A stretch of 64,000 nucleotides of DNA from Paraburkholderia sp. D15 (GTDB lineage: Bacteria > Pseudomonadota > Gammaproteobacteria > Burkholderiales > Burkholderiaceae): contig NZ_CP110396.1 in the NCBI RefSeq assembly GCF_029910215.1, positions 1,922,001 through 1,986,000 of the forward strand. The letters run 5' to 3'. Positions 16,110 through 26,087 of the stretch are shown here, piece after piece. The notes below the pieces were generated by a model. It worked only from the letters and a program-made list of their open reading frames with translations, was not told the origin of the DNA and did not search any database. Positions within the stretch are counted from its first letter, which is position 1; every line of letters starts with the position of its first letter. Made by a program: the position numbers and the translations under genes.

Positions 16110-18437
16110 TTACTGACCCGTGTATCCGACCGGAACAGTCGAATTGGCCTTGGCGACCGTCGCGTTGCTCGACACGATGTACTGAGGCACTTCGGTGAGC
16201 GTCAGCGTGACTTGACCGTTGCTGTACGGCAGCGTGGTCACATTGCCGTAACCGTCGATGTCCGTCACGTTACCCGACGTCCCTGCGTTGTCGACCTTCA
16301 GCGTGTAGGTGGTCGAATAGCTCTGGCTATAGACACCGCCGCTCGTCGGCCATTGCGCATTGCTGTGCGCCCACGCCGCGGTCACGACCTTGCCGTTGCC
16401 GAGTTGCTGGAACGCATAAGCGTAGATGCCTTGCGGCGTGCCGTTCACGCGGCCCAGCGTATTCGTGCCGTCCAGCGCACGCGTCATCGTTGCGAAGGCC
16501 ATCGCTTCAGGCTTCGGCGACAGGTTCGTCGCACCGAACGCGCCTTGTGCGTCGTTCAGGTCGAAGAACGAACCGTAGCCGACTTCACCCGGATAGTCCG
16601 GACCGTAGAACAGCGTCGTCATCTGTGCGCCGCCGCCCAGGATGATGATGTGCGCGCGCACGCCAACCGCTGCCTGCGCGAACAACTGGTTCTGCGACGG
16701 TACGTTCGGACCGTAGTTCAGACCCGGGTCGTAGCTCACGCCTGCTTCCGTGAAGAACAGCTTCATGTTCGGCTTGCCGGCTTGCATGATCGAACGCAGT
16801 TGCGCCATCTGGTTGTCGAGCGCGTTCGCCTGGTTCGCGGTGCTCGGATCCGAATCCTGCAACTCAGGCGGATGCGCCGGATAGGTGCCCGCGTTCCAGT
16901 AGCCGTGCGTGGCCACTGCATCGATGTAGTTCCACAGACCCAATGCGCCGAACTTCTGCAGATAGCCGGTGGTGCATGTATCGCAGTTCGCCGCGAACGG
17001 ATTGGCGGTGCCCATCACGACCGCGTTCGGATCGGTCGAGTGAATGCCTTGATAGGCTGCCTTGTACATGGCGACGAAGTTTGCATCGCTATCGGCCCAG
17101 CCCAGGCTCGGCTCCCACGTCACCTGATAGTAGTTGCTTTGCTGGTTCGGATAGTTCGCGGCGCGGATCGCGCTCGTGTCGGTACCGACCTTGGCCATGA
17201 AGCTCTGGTACTCGGTCATGTTGACCGGCGCGTAGTAGCTGTCGGTGTACTGGCCGGTCTTCGAGTTCCATGCGGGAATGCCGTCGAGACGCACGATACG
17301 CATCTGATCCGGATTCGCCTTGTAGAACGGGTCGAGGTCGCTGACGCTCGGCGTGTACGTGTTCGGACCGTTCGGTTCCATCGTCGATTGTTCGCGGTCG
17401 TCGATCGTCCACGTAATGCCCAGATCGTGCAGCGCGGCGATGTTGCCGTTGAAACCCTGCATGCCGAAGCGATGCTGGTCCTGATGCGCGTACGTCACCG
17501 TGCCGAGCACCGAGCTCAGGTTCGGCAACACGCCGAACGTGGCGATGCCCGTCGGACGCGTACCGCTGTTCGGCAGCGTGCCGCCGTTCGAACGCAGCGT
17601 CGCGGTAAGCGCACCGTAACCCGACCATGTCGAGGTACACGGAATCGTGTTGGTTTGCACGCCGGTGCTGACCGGGAAATTACCTTGTGCCTTGATCGCG
17701 CCGTTCGAGTCGGCGACGGACCATACGACGGTGTCTGCGCTCGATACGTTGGTCGTGATGGCGAGCTTGAACGGTGCGTTGTTCTGGAACACACGCATGC
17801 CGTCGGTCGTCGGCGTGTCGGCGCTGATCACGCCCTTCGCGGTGCCGCCGGCGGTTTGTGTCGGTGCCGCGCACGACAGGGTCGAAGTGCCCGGAGTCGG
17901 GGTGGGCGTCGGCGTCGGAGCGGGTGCGGGCGTCGGGGTCGGTGCGGGGGCCGGTGTGGGCGTCGGCGTCGGCGTTTGCGTCTTGGCCGGAGCAGGTGTC
18001 GGCGTCGGGGTCTTCGACGGTGCCGGGGCAGGCGTAGGCGTCGGGGTCTTCGACGGCGTCGGCGCAGGCGCCGGTGCCGGTGCCGGAGCGGGTGCGGGCG
18101 CCGGAGTCGGCGTGGCGGAGACGGCTCTCACCCAGCACGACTTGCCGTAACCATATGCAGGGTCGCTCTGCGCAACCGCACCGACATAGCAGCCGACGCC
18201 GTTACTGAAAGTAGCGGGAGCGCTCAGCATGACCGACGGCGCGTTCGGCGGCACTGCGCCGAACACAACCGAGCCGGTGCCGAGGAACGAGCAGTTACCG
18301 TTTTCCTGGCCGCACAGCTTGTACTGTTGACCTGCCACGGTGATGGTGCTGCTTTGAGCCGCATGCGCGCTTTCCGCGCCAAACGATGCCAATACTGTTG
18401 CCGATGCAACCCCTACAAATTTCCAATATCTCATCAT
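16110..18437 (-). CDS. Secreted glycoside hydrolase-like protein with Pro/Thr/Ala linker
   Basis: About 775 residues from the ATG at 18437, which gives a signal peptide cleaved near SAHAA. The N-terminal module (to about residue 105) has two Cys pairs ([17 protein letters not shown]...KSCWV). Next is a roughly 75-residue linker of PTPAPAP repeats, then an Ig-like region, then a TIM-barrel-like domain. In the barrel, TWEPSLGW and [10 protein letters not shown] look like the acid/base and nucleophile strands of clan-A glycosidases. A small beta domain ends the protein. It is probably an extracellular polysaccharide-active enzyme; the GH family could not be fixed. Confidence 0.72.
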   Translation of the reverse strand: MMRYWKFVGVASATVLASFGAESAHAAQSSTITVAGQQYKLCGQENGNCSFLGTGSVVFGAVPPNAPSVMLSAPATFSNGVGCYVGAVAQSDPAYGYGKSCWVRAVSATPTPAPAPAPAPAPAPAPTPSKTPTPTPAPAPSKTPTPTPAPAKTQTPTPTPTPAPAPTPTPAPAPTPTPTPTPGTSTLSCAAPTQTAGGTAKGVISADTPTTDGMRVFQNNAPFKLAITTNVSSADTVVWSVADSNGAIKAQGNFPVSTGVQTNTIPCTSTWSGYGALTATLRSNGGTLPNSGTRPTGIATFGVLPNLSSVLGTVTYAHQDQHRFGMQGFNGNIAALHDLGITWTIDDREQSTMEPNGPNTYTPSVSDLDPFYKANPDQMRIVRLDGIPAWNSKTGQYTDSYYAPVNMTEYQSFMAKVGTDTSAIRAANYPNQQSNYYQVTWEPSLGWADSDANFVAMYKAAYQGIHSTDPNAVVMGTANPFAANCDTCTTGYLQKFGALGLWNYIDAVATHGYWNAGTYPAHPPELQDSDPSTANQANALDNQMAQLRSIMQAGKPNMKLFFTEAGVSYDPGLNYGPNVPSQNQLFAQAAVGVRAHIIILGGGAQMTTLFYGPDYPGEVGYGSFFDLNDAQGAFGATNLSPKPEAMAFATMTRALDGTNTLGRVNGTPQGIYAYAFQQLGNGKVVTAAWAHSNAQWPTSGGVYSQSYSTTYTLKVDNAGTSGNVTDIDGYGNVTTLPYSNGQVTLTLTEVPQYIVSSNATVAKANSTVPVGYTGQ

Positions 18438-19460
18438 TGTCCGTATATCGCTAAAAGCTGGTTTTCCCCGAGGAATCTGCAAGATCGATCGAAGCCGTCC
18501 CGCGTTTGCGTTATTGAGTGCTGCGAGGTCAATCAGAAAGCGCGGCCGGTCGAGCGCACGAGGCTCGCCATGGCATCTGCCACGTTAAATTACGTAATCC
18601 TTACTATTCACTAGAAAAGATTCATTTGACGAAGCGCTCTCGGTGATTGCACCTTGGATGTGCAGCGCTGAAGATCGCGCGCTGCATGCGGATGAGCGTC
18701 ACGTTGCTCATCCGCGATGGAGTCGAATCGACTGTCCAGGCTCCGCCCTCCAGCTCGCGAAAACGCGACCGGATAGACGGACACAAACGGCGATGACATG
18801 CCGATGACGTGACTTGTAACTGCTGGCGAGGCTCGCCCCAAACGCTGGCTTGCCGCGTATTGACCAACAACTTTCTGAAGGCGAGCGCGAGCGAAGAACT
18901 AAGGACAGCTGATGTTCGAGCTAAGTCCCTGTCCTTCGATATTGACTGCCTGACGCCGATACGAATCTGTCGATGCGACGACTGTCGAAGCTAACCCGAA
19001 GTCCACATGGGGCGCCGGAATGCACGCCATTTCCGTCGACGCAATAATTACCTGCGCGAAGACGAATTCACGCGTATCGAGTATTACTTACAGACCCTTT
19101 CGGCAGAGGAATTATAAACGTTTCACCGGTGCAACGTGGCGGCATTTCGAGACGATAAGTCATATTGCGAAGTATCGTCCGCGAGACGGGGCAGATGGCC
19201 TAGCAAAGTCCGCTCACGGGGGAACTCAGCCTCACCATCGCGGGGAAAAGATAAATGTTTGATTTGTCAGCGGATTGAAGCGTTTGACAATTGCGATGCT
19301 GTCAGGCTGATTGATATTATTATTATCAAATATAAAACGCAATTCGCAAAAGAGGAATAAAAAGGGTGCAAATAATCGTTTGATGTTGTGTCGCCATTTT
19401 AAGCGATATTTAATTGAATTCGCACCCTAATTTGAAGCGTAATTTAATCGTCAGGAAATG
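18438..19460. other. 1-kb lower-GC non-coding region
   Basis: No convincing gene lies here; short open frames have atypical composition and no ribosome-binding sites. It contains a perfect hairpin GCGGATGAGC/GCTCATCCGC with an 8-nt loop (18688-18715), a second one AAGGACAG/CTGTCCTT (18901-18936), and distant arms AGGGTGC and GCACCCT around 19363-19428. The 19.25-19.45 kb part is AT-rich. It lies upstream of the secreted glycosidase, so it could carry its promoter, a long leader, a small RNA, or relics of lost genes. Confidence 0.4.
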
Positions 19461-19489
19461 GGCGTGATTTGCGGATTTCAAATCACGCC
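19461..19489 (-). terminator. Stem-loop after the sugar ABC operon
   Basis: GGCGTGATTTG and CAAATCACGCC form a perfect 11-bp stem with a 7-nt loop, 9 bp beyond the stop of the second permease gene. No strong T run follows on the minus strand, so it may work as a Rho-dependent or mRNA-stabilising structure. Confidence 0.6.
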
Positions 19490-19497
19490 AGCGCCTG

Positions 19498-20349
19498 TCA
19501 TTTGACCGCGCCCAGCGCGAGCCCCTTGACGAGGTATCGCTGCAACCAGGCGAACACGATCGAAACCGGCAGCGTCGCGCACAGCGTCGCGGCCATCACC
19601 AGATGCCACTCGACGACGTACTTGCCCGCCACCATGTCGGTCACCTGCACGGTGAGCGTCTTGTTCTCCGGCGAACGGATCAGCGTATAGACGACCGCGA
19701 ACTCATTCCATGCATTGATGAACGTGAAGATCGCGGTGACCACGATCGCGGGGACGGCAAGCGGCAGGAAGACCTTGAACACGGCTTGCGTGCGTCCGCA
19801 GCCTTCGAGCCACGCGGATTCTTCGAGATCCCGCGGGACCGTCTGGAAGTACGAAGACAGCATCCACACGGCGAAGGCGATGTTGAATGCGGCATACGAG
19901 ACGATCACACCGATCTTCGAGTCGACCAGATTGCCGTCGCCATAAGGAATCATCGCGGCGAGACGGAACAGACCGACGACGAGCAGAATCGGCGACAACA
20001 TCTGCGTGACCAGCAGAAACTGTCGATACAGACCGCGTCCGCGAAACGGAAAGCGGGCGAGCGCGTAGGCGGCCGGCAAGCTCACCGCGAGCGCGAGTGC
20101 GGTGGAAAGCAGGCTGATCACCGTGCTGTTACGCAACGCGACGCCGAAGTTCGCCGCCACCCACATGTCGCTGAAGTTGCTCCATTGCCAGTGCACGGGC
20201 AACCAGCGCGCCGGATAAACGAAAATCTCCGTGGCCGGCTTCAACGCAGTGAACAGCATCACCGCGAACGGAAACAGCACTACGACGACCAGCGGCGACA
20301 ACGCGAGCCAGCACCACAGCGAGCGCTTCATCTTGATGCTGACACTCAT
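19498..20349 (-). CDS. Carbohydrate ABC transporter permease (MalG-like)
   Basis: 283 residues from the ATG at 20349, overlapping the stop of the other permease gene by 4 bp. It has six transmembrane segments and the CUT1 EAA-loop region (RDLEESAWLEGCGRTQAVFKVFLPL, described by its ends), which docks on the ATPase. The C-terminal WLQRYLVKGLALGAVK is the usual end of MalG homologues. It is the last gene of a three-gene unit with the MalF-like permease and the binding protein. A longer reading frame upstream in the same phase is only read-through. Confidence 0.9.
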   Translation of the reverse strand: MSVSIKMKRSLWCWLALSPLVVVVLFPFAVMLFTALKPATEIFVYPARWLPVHWQWSNFSDMWVAANFGVALRNSTVISLLSTALALAVSLPAAYALARFPFRGRGLYRQFLLVTQMLSPILLVVGLFRLAAMIPYGDGNLVDSKIGVIVSYAAFNIAFAVWMLSSYFQTVPRDLEESAWLEGCGRTQAVFKVFLPLAVPAIVVTAIFTFINAWNEFAVVYTLIRSPENKTLTVQVTDMVAGKYVVEWHLVMAATLCATLPVSIVFAWLQRYLVKGLALGAVK

Positions 20350-21236
20350 GAAGGATCTCCTTCTTTCGCGGGTTGCAGTCGCAGATAGGCGATCGAGAAA
20401 ACGAACAGCATGACGAGCATGATCAGCGATACGGCGGCGGCCTCGCCGGGCCGTCCGAGCCGGAAACCCAACTCGTAGAGATACGTGACGAGAATATGCG
20501 TGCTGTTGTCCGGTCCGCCCTGTGTCATGACCCAGATGATCGGAAACGAGTTGAACACGTAGATCACGTTCAACAGAATCGTCATGTTGATGAAGGGCCG
20601 CAGCAGCGGCATGGTCAACTGGCGGAACTGCTGCCACGCGCTCGCGCCATCCATGCGTGCGGCTTCGTAAATGTCGCCGGGAACGGAGGACAAGCCGCCG
20701 AGCAGAATCGTCACCGTGAACGGGATCGACACGAGTATGCCGACTGCGATCTCGACCGGAAATGCGAGCTCCGGCGTCGCGAGCCAGTGGATCGGGCCGT
20801 TGATCAAACCGAGCCGCTGCAACGTGACGTTGACCATCCCGTAGTCGTCGTTGAAGGCCCAGCGCCAGACCACGGCGGTCATGGTCAGCGAGACGGACCA
20901 CGGCAGCATCACGATCGTGCGTGCAATGCCGCGGCCGTAGAAGTCCTGATTCAGAATCAGCGCGACAGGTACCGAGAACAGCACGGTGCCGCCTACCACG
21001 CACACCGTCCAGATGACGGTTCGTCGAGCGGCCGCGAGAAACGCGGGATCGCCGAAGATCGTATAGAAGTTCTGCAGACCGGTGAAATCGCGAATCGCGC
21101 CGAAACGCGACACCTCGTGCAGCGATTGCCACACGATGTTGAAGATCGGATAGCTGATGATGAAGAGCGCGAGGACAAGACTCGGCGCAATCAGCAACCA
21201 GGGCGCCCGCAGGCGCGAAGAAGCGGAACGGCTCAT
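20346..21236 (-). CDS. Carbohydrate ABC transporter permease (MalF-like)
   Basis: 296 residues and six transmembrane segments. The N-terminus reads RAPWLLIAPSLVLALFIISYP, the usual start of CUT1 MalF/UgpA-type permeases. The EAA loop reads IYEAARMDGASAWQQFRQLTMPLL in outline. Together with the downstream MalG-like protein it forms the membrane channel. It is located 190 bp after the binding-protein gene on the same strand. Confidence 0.9.
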   Translation of the reverse strand: MSRSASSRLRAPWLLIAPSLVLALFIISYPIFNIVWQSLHEVSRFGAIRDFTGLQNFYTIFGDPAFLAAARRTVIWTVCVVGGTVLFSVPVALILNQDFYGRGIARTIVMLPWSVSLTMTAVVWRWAFNDDYGMVNVTLQRLGLINGPIHWLATPELAFPVEIAVGILVSIPFTVTILLGGLSSVPGDIYEAARMDGASAWQQFRQLTMPLLRPFINMTILLNVIYVFNSFPIIWVMTQGGPDNSTHILVTYLYELGFRLGRPGEAAAVSLIMLVMLFVFSIAYLRLQPAKEGDPS

Positions 21237-21428
21237 GCGTGCTCGATCGTAAGACGCGCTCGCGCTGTTTAGCGCACGCGCCGGGATGGGCCGGATAGTG
21301 CATTACGACCGAAACGCGCACCGCCTTCACAGCAGCAGCGCGCGTTCCGTGTTCAGCAAATCACCTCGAGATCATTCGGCAATCGAACGAATCGAACCGA
21401 ACCGAAACATTCAATGCCGGCGGCGCGA

Positions 21429-22661
21429 TCAATGACCGAGCGACTTGTTCGCCTGCGCAGCCGCTGCATTCAGTGCGTCGGCCGGCTTGGCCTTGCCGAG
21501 GTAGATCGATTGCATTGCGTCGGTCACGGCTTTCGCGGTGTCTTCCCAGCCGGTGACGGTCGGCGCGAAATGCGCGGTCGGCAGCAGGGCGACGAATGCC
21601 TTGGTGTCCGGATCGTTGAATGCCGGGTCGGTCGCTTCAGCCTTGGTGGTCGGCAGGAAGCCTTCGGTCGTCGTGAACTCGACGCGCGGTTCCTTCGTGA
21701 ACAGATAGTCGAGGAACTTCCACGCGCTCTTCTTGACCTTCGAGTTCTTGAACATCACGATCGAATCGGTCACCGCGTAGGTGGCGTGCGTCGTGCCCAT
21801 CGGGATCGGATCGATACCGTACTTCAGGTTCGGCGCTTCCTTCTTGATCTGCTTCGACAGGAACGGTGCGGAGATCACCATGGCCACACGGCCTTGCTTG
21901 AAGAGGTTCTGGACGTCTTCGCGGCTATAGCCGGTCACGCCGGGTTGCGTCAGCCCTTGATCGATCATCGATTTGTACAGCGTAGCTGCCTTGATGCCGG
22001 CCGGCGAATTGAACGCCGCCTTGCCGTCCTTGCCGACCACGTCGCCGCCATTGGTCCACAGCGCGTAGTAGTAGTAGACGTCCGTTTCGATTTCCTTGCC
22101 TTGCAGACCGAAGCCGGCAATGCCCTGCGCCTTCAGTTTCTTCGACGCGTCGATCACGTCGTTCCATGTCTTCGGACCGTCGGGATAGCCGACCTTCGCG
22201 AGCAGATCCTTGTTGTAGTACAGCGCGCGCGCGGATGCCGCGATCGGCAGGCCGTAGACCTTGCCGTTGATTTCACCCGGCGCGAGGAACGGGCCGATGA
22301 AGCGGCTCTTGAAGCTCGCGTCCATGTAACCGTCGAGCGGTTCGGCCACGTCGTCCTTCACGAAGTCGAGCAGCCAGCGCGTGCCGACGATCGCGAGATC
22401 GGCGTTGGCGCCGCCGGAAATATCCGTCTGGAGTTTCTGTTGCAGCGTGTCCCAGTTCACGTCTTCGATCTTGATCGTCGTGCCGGGATTGGCCTTCTCG
22501 AAGTTGCGGGCCATTTTCTCGAAGTACGGTGCGGTCGCATCGCTGTAGTGAGCGACCGTGACGCGGACCGTGTCGGCGTGAGCCGCGACGGCGATACCTG
22601 CAAACGCGAGCGCGACGGCGACTTTGCCTAGCGCGAGGGAAGCACGGGCATGCAACGACAT
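21429..22661 (-). CDS. Extracellular solute-binding protein of a sugar ABC transporter
   Basis: 410 residues from the ATG at 22661, which has AGGAGAGAGA before it. A Sec signal peptide ends at AHAD. The mature part is a family-1 solute-binding protein: VTVAHYSDATAPYFEKMARNFEK at the start, IKIEDVNWDTLQQKL, and the TWNDVIDASKKL segment in the ligand-binding lobe. It captures a sugar, polyol or glycoside in the periplasm. It is divergent from the SDR gene, with candidate RpiR operators between them. Confidence 0.9.
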   Translation of the reverse strand: MSLHARASLALGKVAVALAFAGIAVAAHADTVRVTVAHYSDATAPYFEKMARNFEKANPGTTIKIEDVNWDTLQQKLQTDISGGANADLAIVGTRWLLDFVKDDVAEPLDGYMDASFKSRFIGPFLAPGEINGKVYGLPIAASARALYYNKDLLAKVGYPDGPKTWNDVIDASKKLKAQGIAGFGLQGKEIETDVYYYYALWTNGGDVVGKDGKAAFNSPAGIKAATLYKSMIDQGLTQPGVTGYSREDVQNLFKQGRVAMVISAPFLSKQIKKEAPNLKYGIDPIPMGTTHATYAVTDSIVMFKNSKVKKSAWKFLDYLFTKEPRVEFTTTEGFLPTTKAEATDPAFNDPDTKAFVALLPTAHFAPTVTGWEDTAKAVTDAMQSIYLGKAKPADALNAAAAQANKSLGH

Positions 22662-22772
22662 TCTCTCTCTCCTGTGTCGATCGGAGTCGGCGCGCGAGCG
22701 ATGGCTCCGGTCCCATCCAATGAAGGTGGGGGTGGTCTGCTGCCGTCGCCGGCCGCTTTGGGTTAAATTGTT

Positions 22773-22787
22773 TGAAAAAATCCTACA
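22773..22787. promoter_or_regulatory. Candidate RpiR operator, ABC side
   Basis: Read on the minus strand it is TGTAGGATTTTTTCA, which shares the TGTAGGA half and central TTT with the site at 22939. It lies about 112 bp upstream of the binding-protein gene, in the 336-bp divergent gap 22662-22997. Confidence 0.45.
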
Positions 22788-22938
22788 TGACGAAAATTGG
22801 CTTGTCACGTAGGGTCTGCCATATTTTTTCTGGGCCGGTTTTGTGCCTAAGATGCTGTAAAGCAGGGATATTCTGCATATCGAGAAGTCACGGATTCCCA
22901 ATCTTCGGGATGGCTAGACAACTACCTGATTTCAGCTT

Positions 22939-22953
22939 TGTAGGAAATTTACA
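22939..22953. promoter_or_regulatory. Candidate RpiR operator, SDR side
   Basis: TGTAGGAAATTTACA is a TGTA-N7-TACA dyad, the same form as the known site of HexR, an RpiR-family protein. It lies 45 bp before the SDR start. The RpiR gene at 25.0 kb is the likely regulator. Confidence 0.55.
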
Positions 22954-22997
22954 GGCTGGTACGGGTAGCGAAACGAGGCTGGAAGAGCGAGGCGGAC

Positions 22998-23771
22998 ATG
23001 AATCGTGTGGTGCTGGTGACGGGCGCGTGCGGCGGGATCGGCAGCGTGTTGTGCAAACGTTTCGTGGAACAGGGCGACACCGTGCTGGCGCTCGACATCG
23101 ACGCAACCGCGTTGCAGGCGTTGACCGGCCAGCTCGGTGCGGCGCGTGTCACCCCGATCGCCGTCGATCTTGGCGATGCTGCCGCCGTGCGTCAGGCCGT
23201 TGCGGATGCAACGAAGACGCGGGGCCCGGTCGACGTGCTGGTGGCGAACGCGGGCGCCGCGCAGGGGTTGACGCTGGCGAGCACGGACGCCGCGAGCTGG
23301 CAGCGCGACATCCATCTGAATCTGAATGGCACGTATCACACGGTGGAAGCCGTGCGCGCGTCGATGATCGAGCGGCAACGCGGTGCCCTCGTGCTGATCG
23401 GCTCGGTGAACGGCATGGCCGCGCTCGGGCATCCCGCGTATAGCGCGGCGAAGGCCGGGCTGATCAGTTATACGAAGGCGCTCGCGATGGAACTGGGCCG
23501 CTACGGCATCCGCGCGAACATCGTGTGTCCGGGCACGGTGAAGACGCAGGCGTGGCAGGCGCGCGTCGACAAGAACCCGCAGGTGTTCGAAGACCTGAAG
23601 AAGTGGTACCCGTTGCGCGACTTTGCGACGCCCGACGATATCGCCGACGCGGTGCTGTTTCTCGCGTCGCCGATGGCGCGCGTGATCACGGGCGTCGCGT
23701 TGCCGGTCGACGGCGGTCTGATGGCCGGCAACCGTTTGATGGCGGAAGAGTTGACGCTCGAATCGATTTGA
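22998..23771 (+). CDS. SDR-family oxidoreductase
   Basis: 257 residues. It is a classical short-chain dehydrogenase: cofactor loop TGACGGIG, NAG motif (LVANAGAAQ), catalytic Ser in IGSVNG, and the active-site YSAAK. An Asp at the end of beta-2 (LALDID) favours NAD(H). The C-terminal VDGGLMAGN is standard. It is located in the sugar-transport locus before the ATPase gene, so it probably oxidises the imported sugar or polyol. A GAGG-type ribosome-binding site precedes the ATG. Confidence 0.9.
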   Translation: MNRVVLVTGACGGIGSVLCKRFVEQGDTVLALDIDATALQALTGQLGAARVTPIAVDLGDAAAVRQAVADATKTRGPVDVLVANAGAAQGLTLASTDAASWQRDIHLNLNGTYHTVEAVRASMIERQRGALVLIGSVNGMAALGHPAYSAAKAGLISYTKALAMELGRYGIRANIVCPGTVKTQAWQARVDKNPQVFEDLKKWYPLRDFATPDDIADAVLFLASPMARVITGVALPVDGGLMAGNRLMAEELTLESI

Positions 23772-23818
23772 GTCCGCGATACCCGATCGACTGAACCAGG
23801 CACGACGATGAGGACAGC

Positions 23819-24919
23819 ATGGCAGCAGTGCAACTGAGCGGCATCTTCAAGCGCTACGGCGACACGCAGGTGGTACACGGCATCGATCTCGACATCGACG
23901 ACGGCGAGTTCGTCGTGCTGGTCGGCCCGTCGGGCTGCGGCAAGAGTACGTTGATGCGAATGGTGGCGGGTCTCGAGGAGATCAGCGGCGGCGATCTGAT
24001 GATCGGCGGCACGCGGGCGAACAGCCTCGCGCCGCAGCAGCGCAATATTTCGATGGTGTTCCAGAGCTACGCGCTCTATCCGCATCTGTCGGTCTACGAG
24101 AACATCGCGTTCGGTCCGCGCATTCGCAAGGAAACGCCGGCGAGTTTCAAACCGCGTATCGAAGCCGCGGCGAAGATGCTCAACCTCGGCAGCTATCTGG
24201 ACCGTTTGCCGCGCGCGCTGTCCGGCGGTCAACGTCAACGCGTCGCGATGGGACGTGCGGTAGTGCGCGAACCTTCGCTGTTTCTCTTCGACGAACCGCT
24301 GTCCAATCTCGACGCCAAGCTGCGCGTGCAGATGCGCACGGAGATCAAGGCGCTGCATCAGCGCCTGAAGAACACGGTGATCTACGTCACGCACGATCAG
24401 ATCGAGGCGATGACCATGGCCGATCGCATCGTCGTGATGAACGCGGGGCGGATCGAGCAGATCGGCCGGCCGCTCGAACTGTACGACCATCCGGCGAATC
24501 TGTTCGTCGCGAGCTTCCTCGGCTCGCCGTCGATGAATTTCGCCGAGGGCGTGGTGGCGAATCGCGCACAAGGGCAAGGTCAAGGTCAAGCGCAGGGCCT
24601 GACGCTGCAACTCGCGGGCGGCGGCGAGATCGCGCTGGAAAGCGCGCCCGTTTCGGTGGCGCCAGGCGCGAAGATCACCCTCGGCGTGCGCCCCGAACAC
24701 ATCGAGACGATGGCCCAGACGCCGGACGCGACGATGGAAGTCGAAGTGGTCGAACCGACCGGCGCGGAGACGCATCTGTACGGCAAGATCGGCGGCAGCA
24801 CATGGTGCGTGACCACGCGTCAGCGCTCGAAAATCGAACCCGGCCAGCGGGTCGCGTTGCGCCTGCCGGCCGAACACATCCATCTGTTCGATACGGAGAG
24901 TGGGCGCAGGTTGGGTTGA
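23819..24919 (+). CDS. Sugar ABC transporter ATPase (UgpC/MalK-like)
   Basis: 366 residues. Walker A is GPSGCGKST, the signature is LSGGQRQRVAMGRA, Walker B ends FLFDEPLSNLDAKLR, and a TOBE regulatory domain follows from about residue 240. The Asp-Ala-Lys-Leu-Arg after Walker B is typical of MalK-type ATPases. A short QGQGQGQAQG insertion, coded by imperfect 6-bp repeats near 24574-24597, lies at the start of the TOBE region. It energises the MalF/MalG-like permeases encoded at 19.5-21.2 kb and follows the SDR gene by 47 bp. Confidence 0.92.
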   Translation: MAAVQLSGIFKRYGDTQVVHGIDLDIDDGEFVVLVGPSGCGKSTLMRMVAGLEEISGGDLMIGGTRANSLAPQQRNISMVFQSYALYPHLSVYENIAFGPRIRKETPASFKPRIEAAAKMLNLGSYLDRLPRALSGGQRQRVAMGRAVVREPSLFLFDEPLSNLDAKLRVQMRTEIKALHQRLKNTVIYVTHDQIEAMTMADRIVVMNAGRIEQIGRPLELYDHPANLFVASFLGSPSMNFAEGVVANRAQGQGQGQAQGLTLQLAGGGEIALESAPVSVAPGAKITLGVRPEHIETMAQTPDATMEVEVVEPTGAETHLYGKIGGSTWCVTTRQRSKIEPGQRVALRLPAEHIHLFDTESGRRLG

Positions 24920-25019
24920 ACCGCGTGCCGTCGTGCGGGATCGTGCGCATCTTGCGGCGTGTTTCGCGACGTATCCGTTCGCGACGTACCAAGTCTGAGG
25001 CGATTTTAAGGAATACCGG

Positions 25020-25883
25020 GTGTCCGCACCGAATCTGATTCCCCACATCCGCGGCGCGCTGGCCAATCTGCGGCCCGCCGAGCGCAAGGTCGCCGACATG
25101 GTACTGAGCGATGTCGACTTCGCGATGCGTGCGAGCATCACCGAACTCGCGCAGCGCGCGGACGTGTCCGAGCCTTCGGTCACGCGCTTCTGCCGCGCGA
25201 TCGGTGCGCATGGATTGCGCGACTTCAAGATGCAGCTCGCGCAGAGCGTGGCGGGCGGCGTGCCGTATGCGTCGACCGCGGTGGCGCGCGACGACGACGT
25301 GCAGACCTTGATGGACAAGGTCGGAGAAGCGGCCATCGACGGTATTACGCATGCGCGCGGCGCGTTGGACCCGGCGGTGGTGGAGAGCGCGATCGCCGCG
25401 CTATCCAGCGCGGGGCGCGTGTTTTTCTTCGGCGTCGGGTCCGGCTCCGGGCTCGTCGCGCAAGATGCCGCGTTGCGTTTTCTGCGGCTCGACATTGCAT
25501 CGACCGCGTTTACGGATGGGCATCTGCAGCGTCTTTACGCGGGCTTGATGGAACCCGGCGACGTCGCATTTGCGATTTCGCATTCGGGCCGCAGCGTCGA
25601 AGTCAACGAAAGCATCCAGATCGCCAAGGAGCGCGGCGCGACGACGATCGCGCTGACCAATGTCGGCTCGCGGCTCGCGTGGCTCGTCGACATTCCACTG
25701 CTGCTGCGCGTACCGAGCCCGATCGATCCGAATACGCCGGGCGTGTCGCGCCTCGTGCATCTGTGCATCATGGACGCGCTGGCGATCGGCGTGGCGCTCA
25801 AGGCCGGTCCGAAGACGCTGGAAAAGATGCGCCATGCGAAGGCGAGACTGTCCTCGCATGAGCCCGAGGCCACGGGAGACTGA
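25020..25883 (+). CDS. RpiR-family transcriptional regulator with SIS domain
   Basis: 287 residues from a GTG start at 25020, with AAGGAAT upstream. The N-terminal HTH_6 domain (about residues 1-77) has AERKVADMVL and ASITELAQRADVSEPSVTRFCRAIG. The C-terminal sugar-isomerase (SIS) domain has FFFGVGSGSGLVAQDA and AISHSGRSVEVNESI, the phosphosugar-binding loops. It probably senses a phosphorylated intermediate of the imported sugar and controls the divergent ABC and SDR-ATPase units. Confidence 0.92.
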   Translation: MSAPNLIPHIRGALANLRPAERKVADMVLSDVDFAMRASITELAQRADVSEPSVTRFCRAIGAHGLRDFKMQLAQSVAGGVPYASTAVARDDDVQTLMDKVGEAAIDGITHARGALDPAVVESAIAALSSAGRVFFFGVGSGSGLVAQDAALRFLRLDIASTAFTDGHLQRLYAGLMEPGDVAFAISHSGRSVEVNESIQIAKERGATTIALTNVGSRLAWLVDIPLLLRVPSPIDPNTPGVSRLVHLCIMDALAIGVALKAGPKTLEKMRHAKARLSSHEPEATGD

Positions 25884-26087
25884 GTGTCGTCCCGCGACGC
25901 CAGTTCCTGATTTTCCGCCGACGGCGCGTTCGCGCCGAAGCACTCGGCTACGTTCACACGCCCGCCTCATCACTGTTTTACAACAGTCCCCGCTCGCCCT
26001 AAAATCCGCCGCAGCGTCTCGATCCGCTGACTAGCCGCGTCTGTCGCCTTTATCGCCTCTATTCACAAGAAGCAAACCGGAACAACA

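Noticed and set aside
16212..18614. An 800-codon plus-strand frame opposite the secreted glycosidase
   Set aside because: Arg/His/Val-rich composition without domains; the minus strand has a signal peptide, linker and barrel motifs.
19020..19360. Small open frames in the non-coding gap
   Set aside because: No ribosome-binding sites, unusual residue composition and overlapping frames of similar length; no reason to prefer any.
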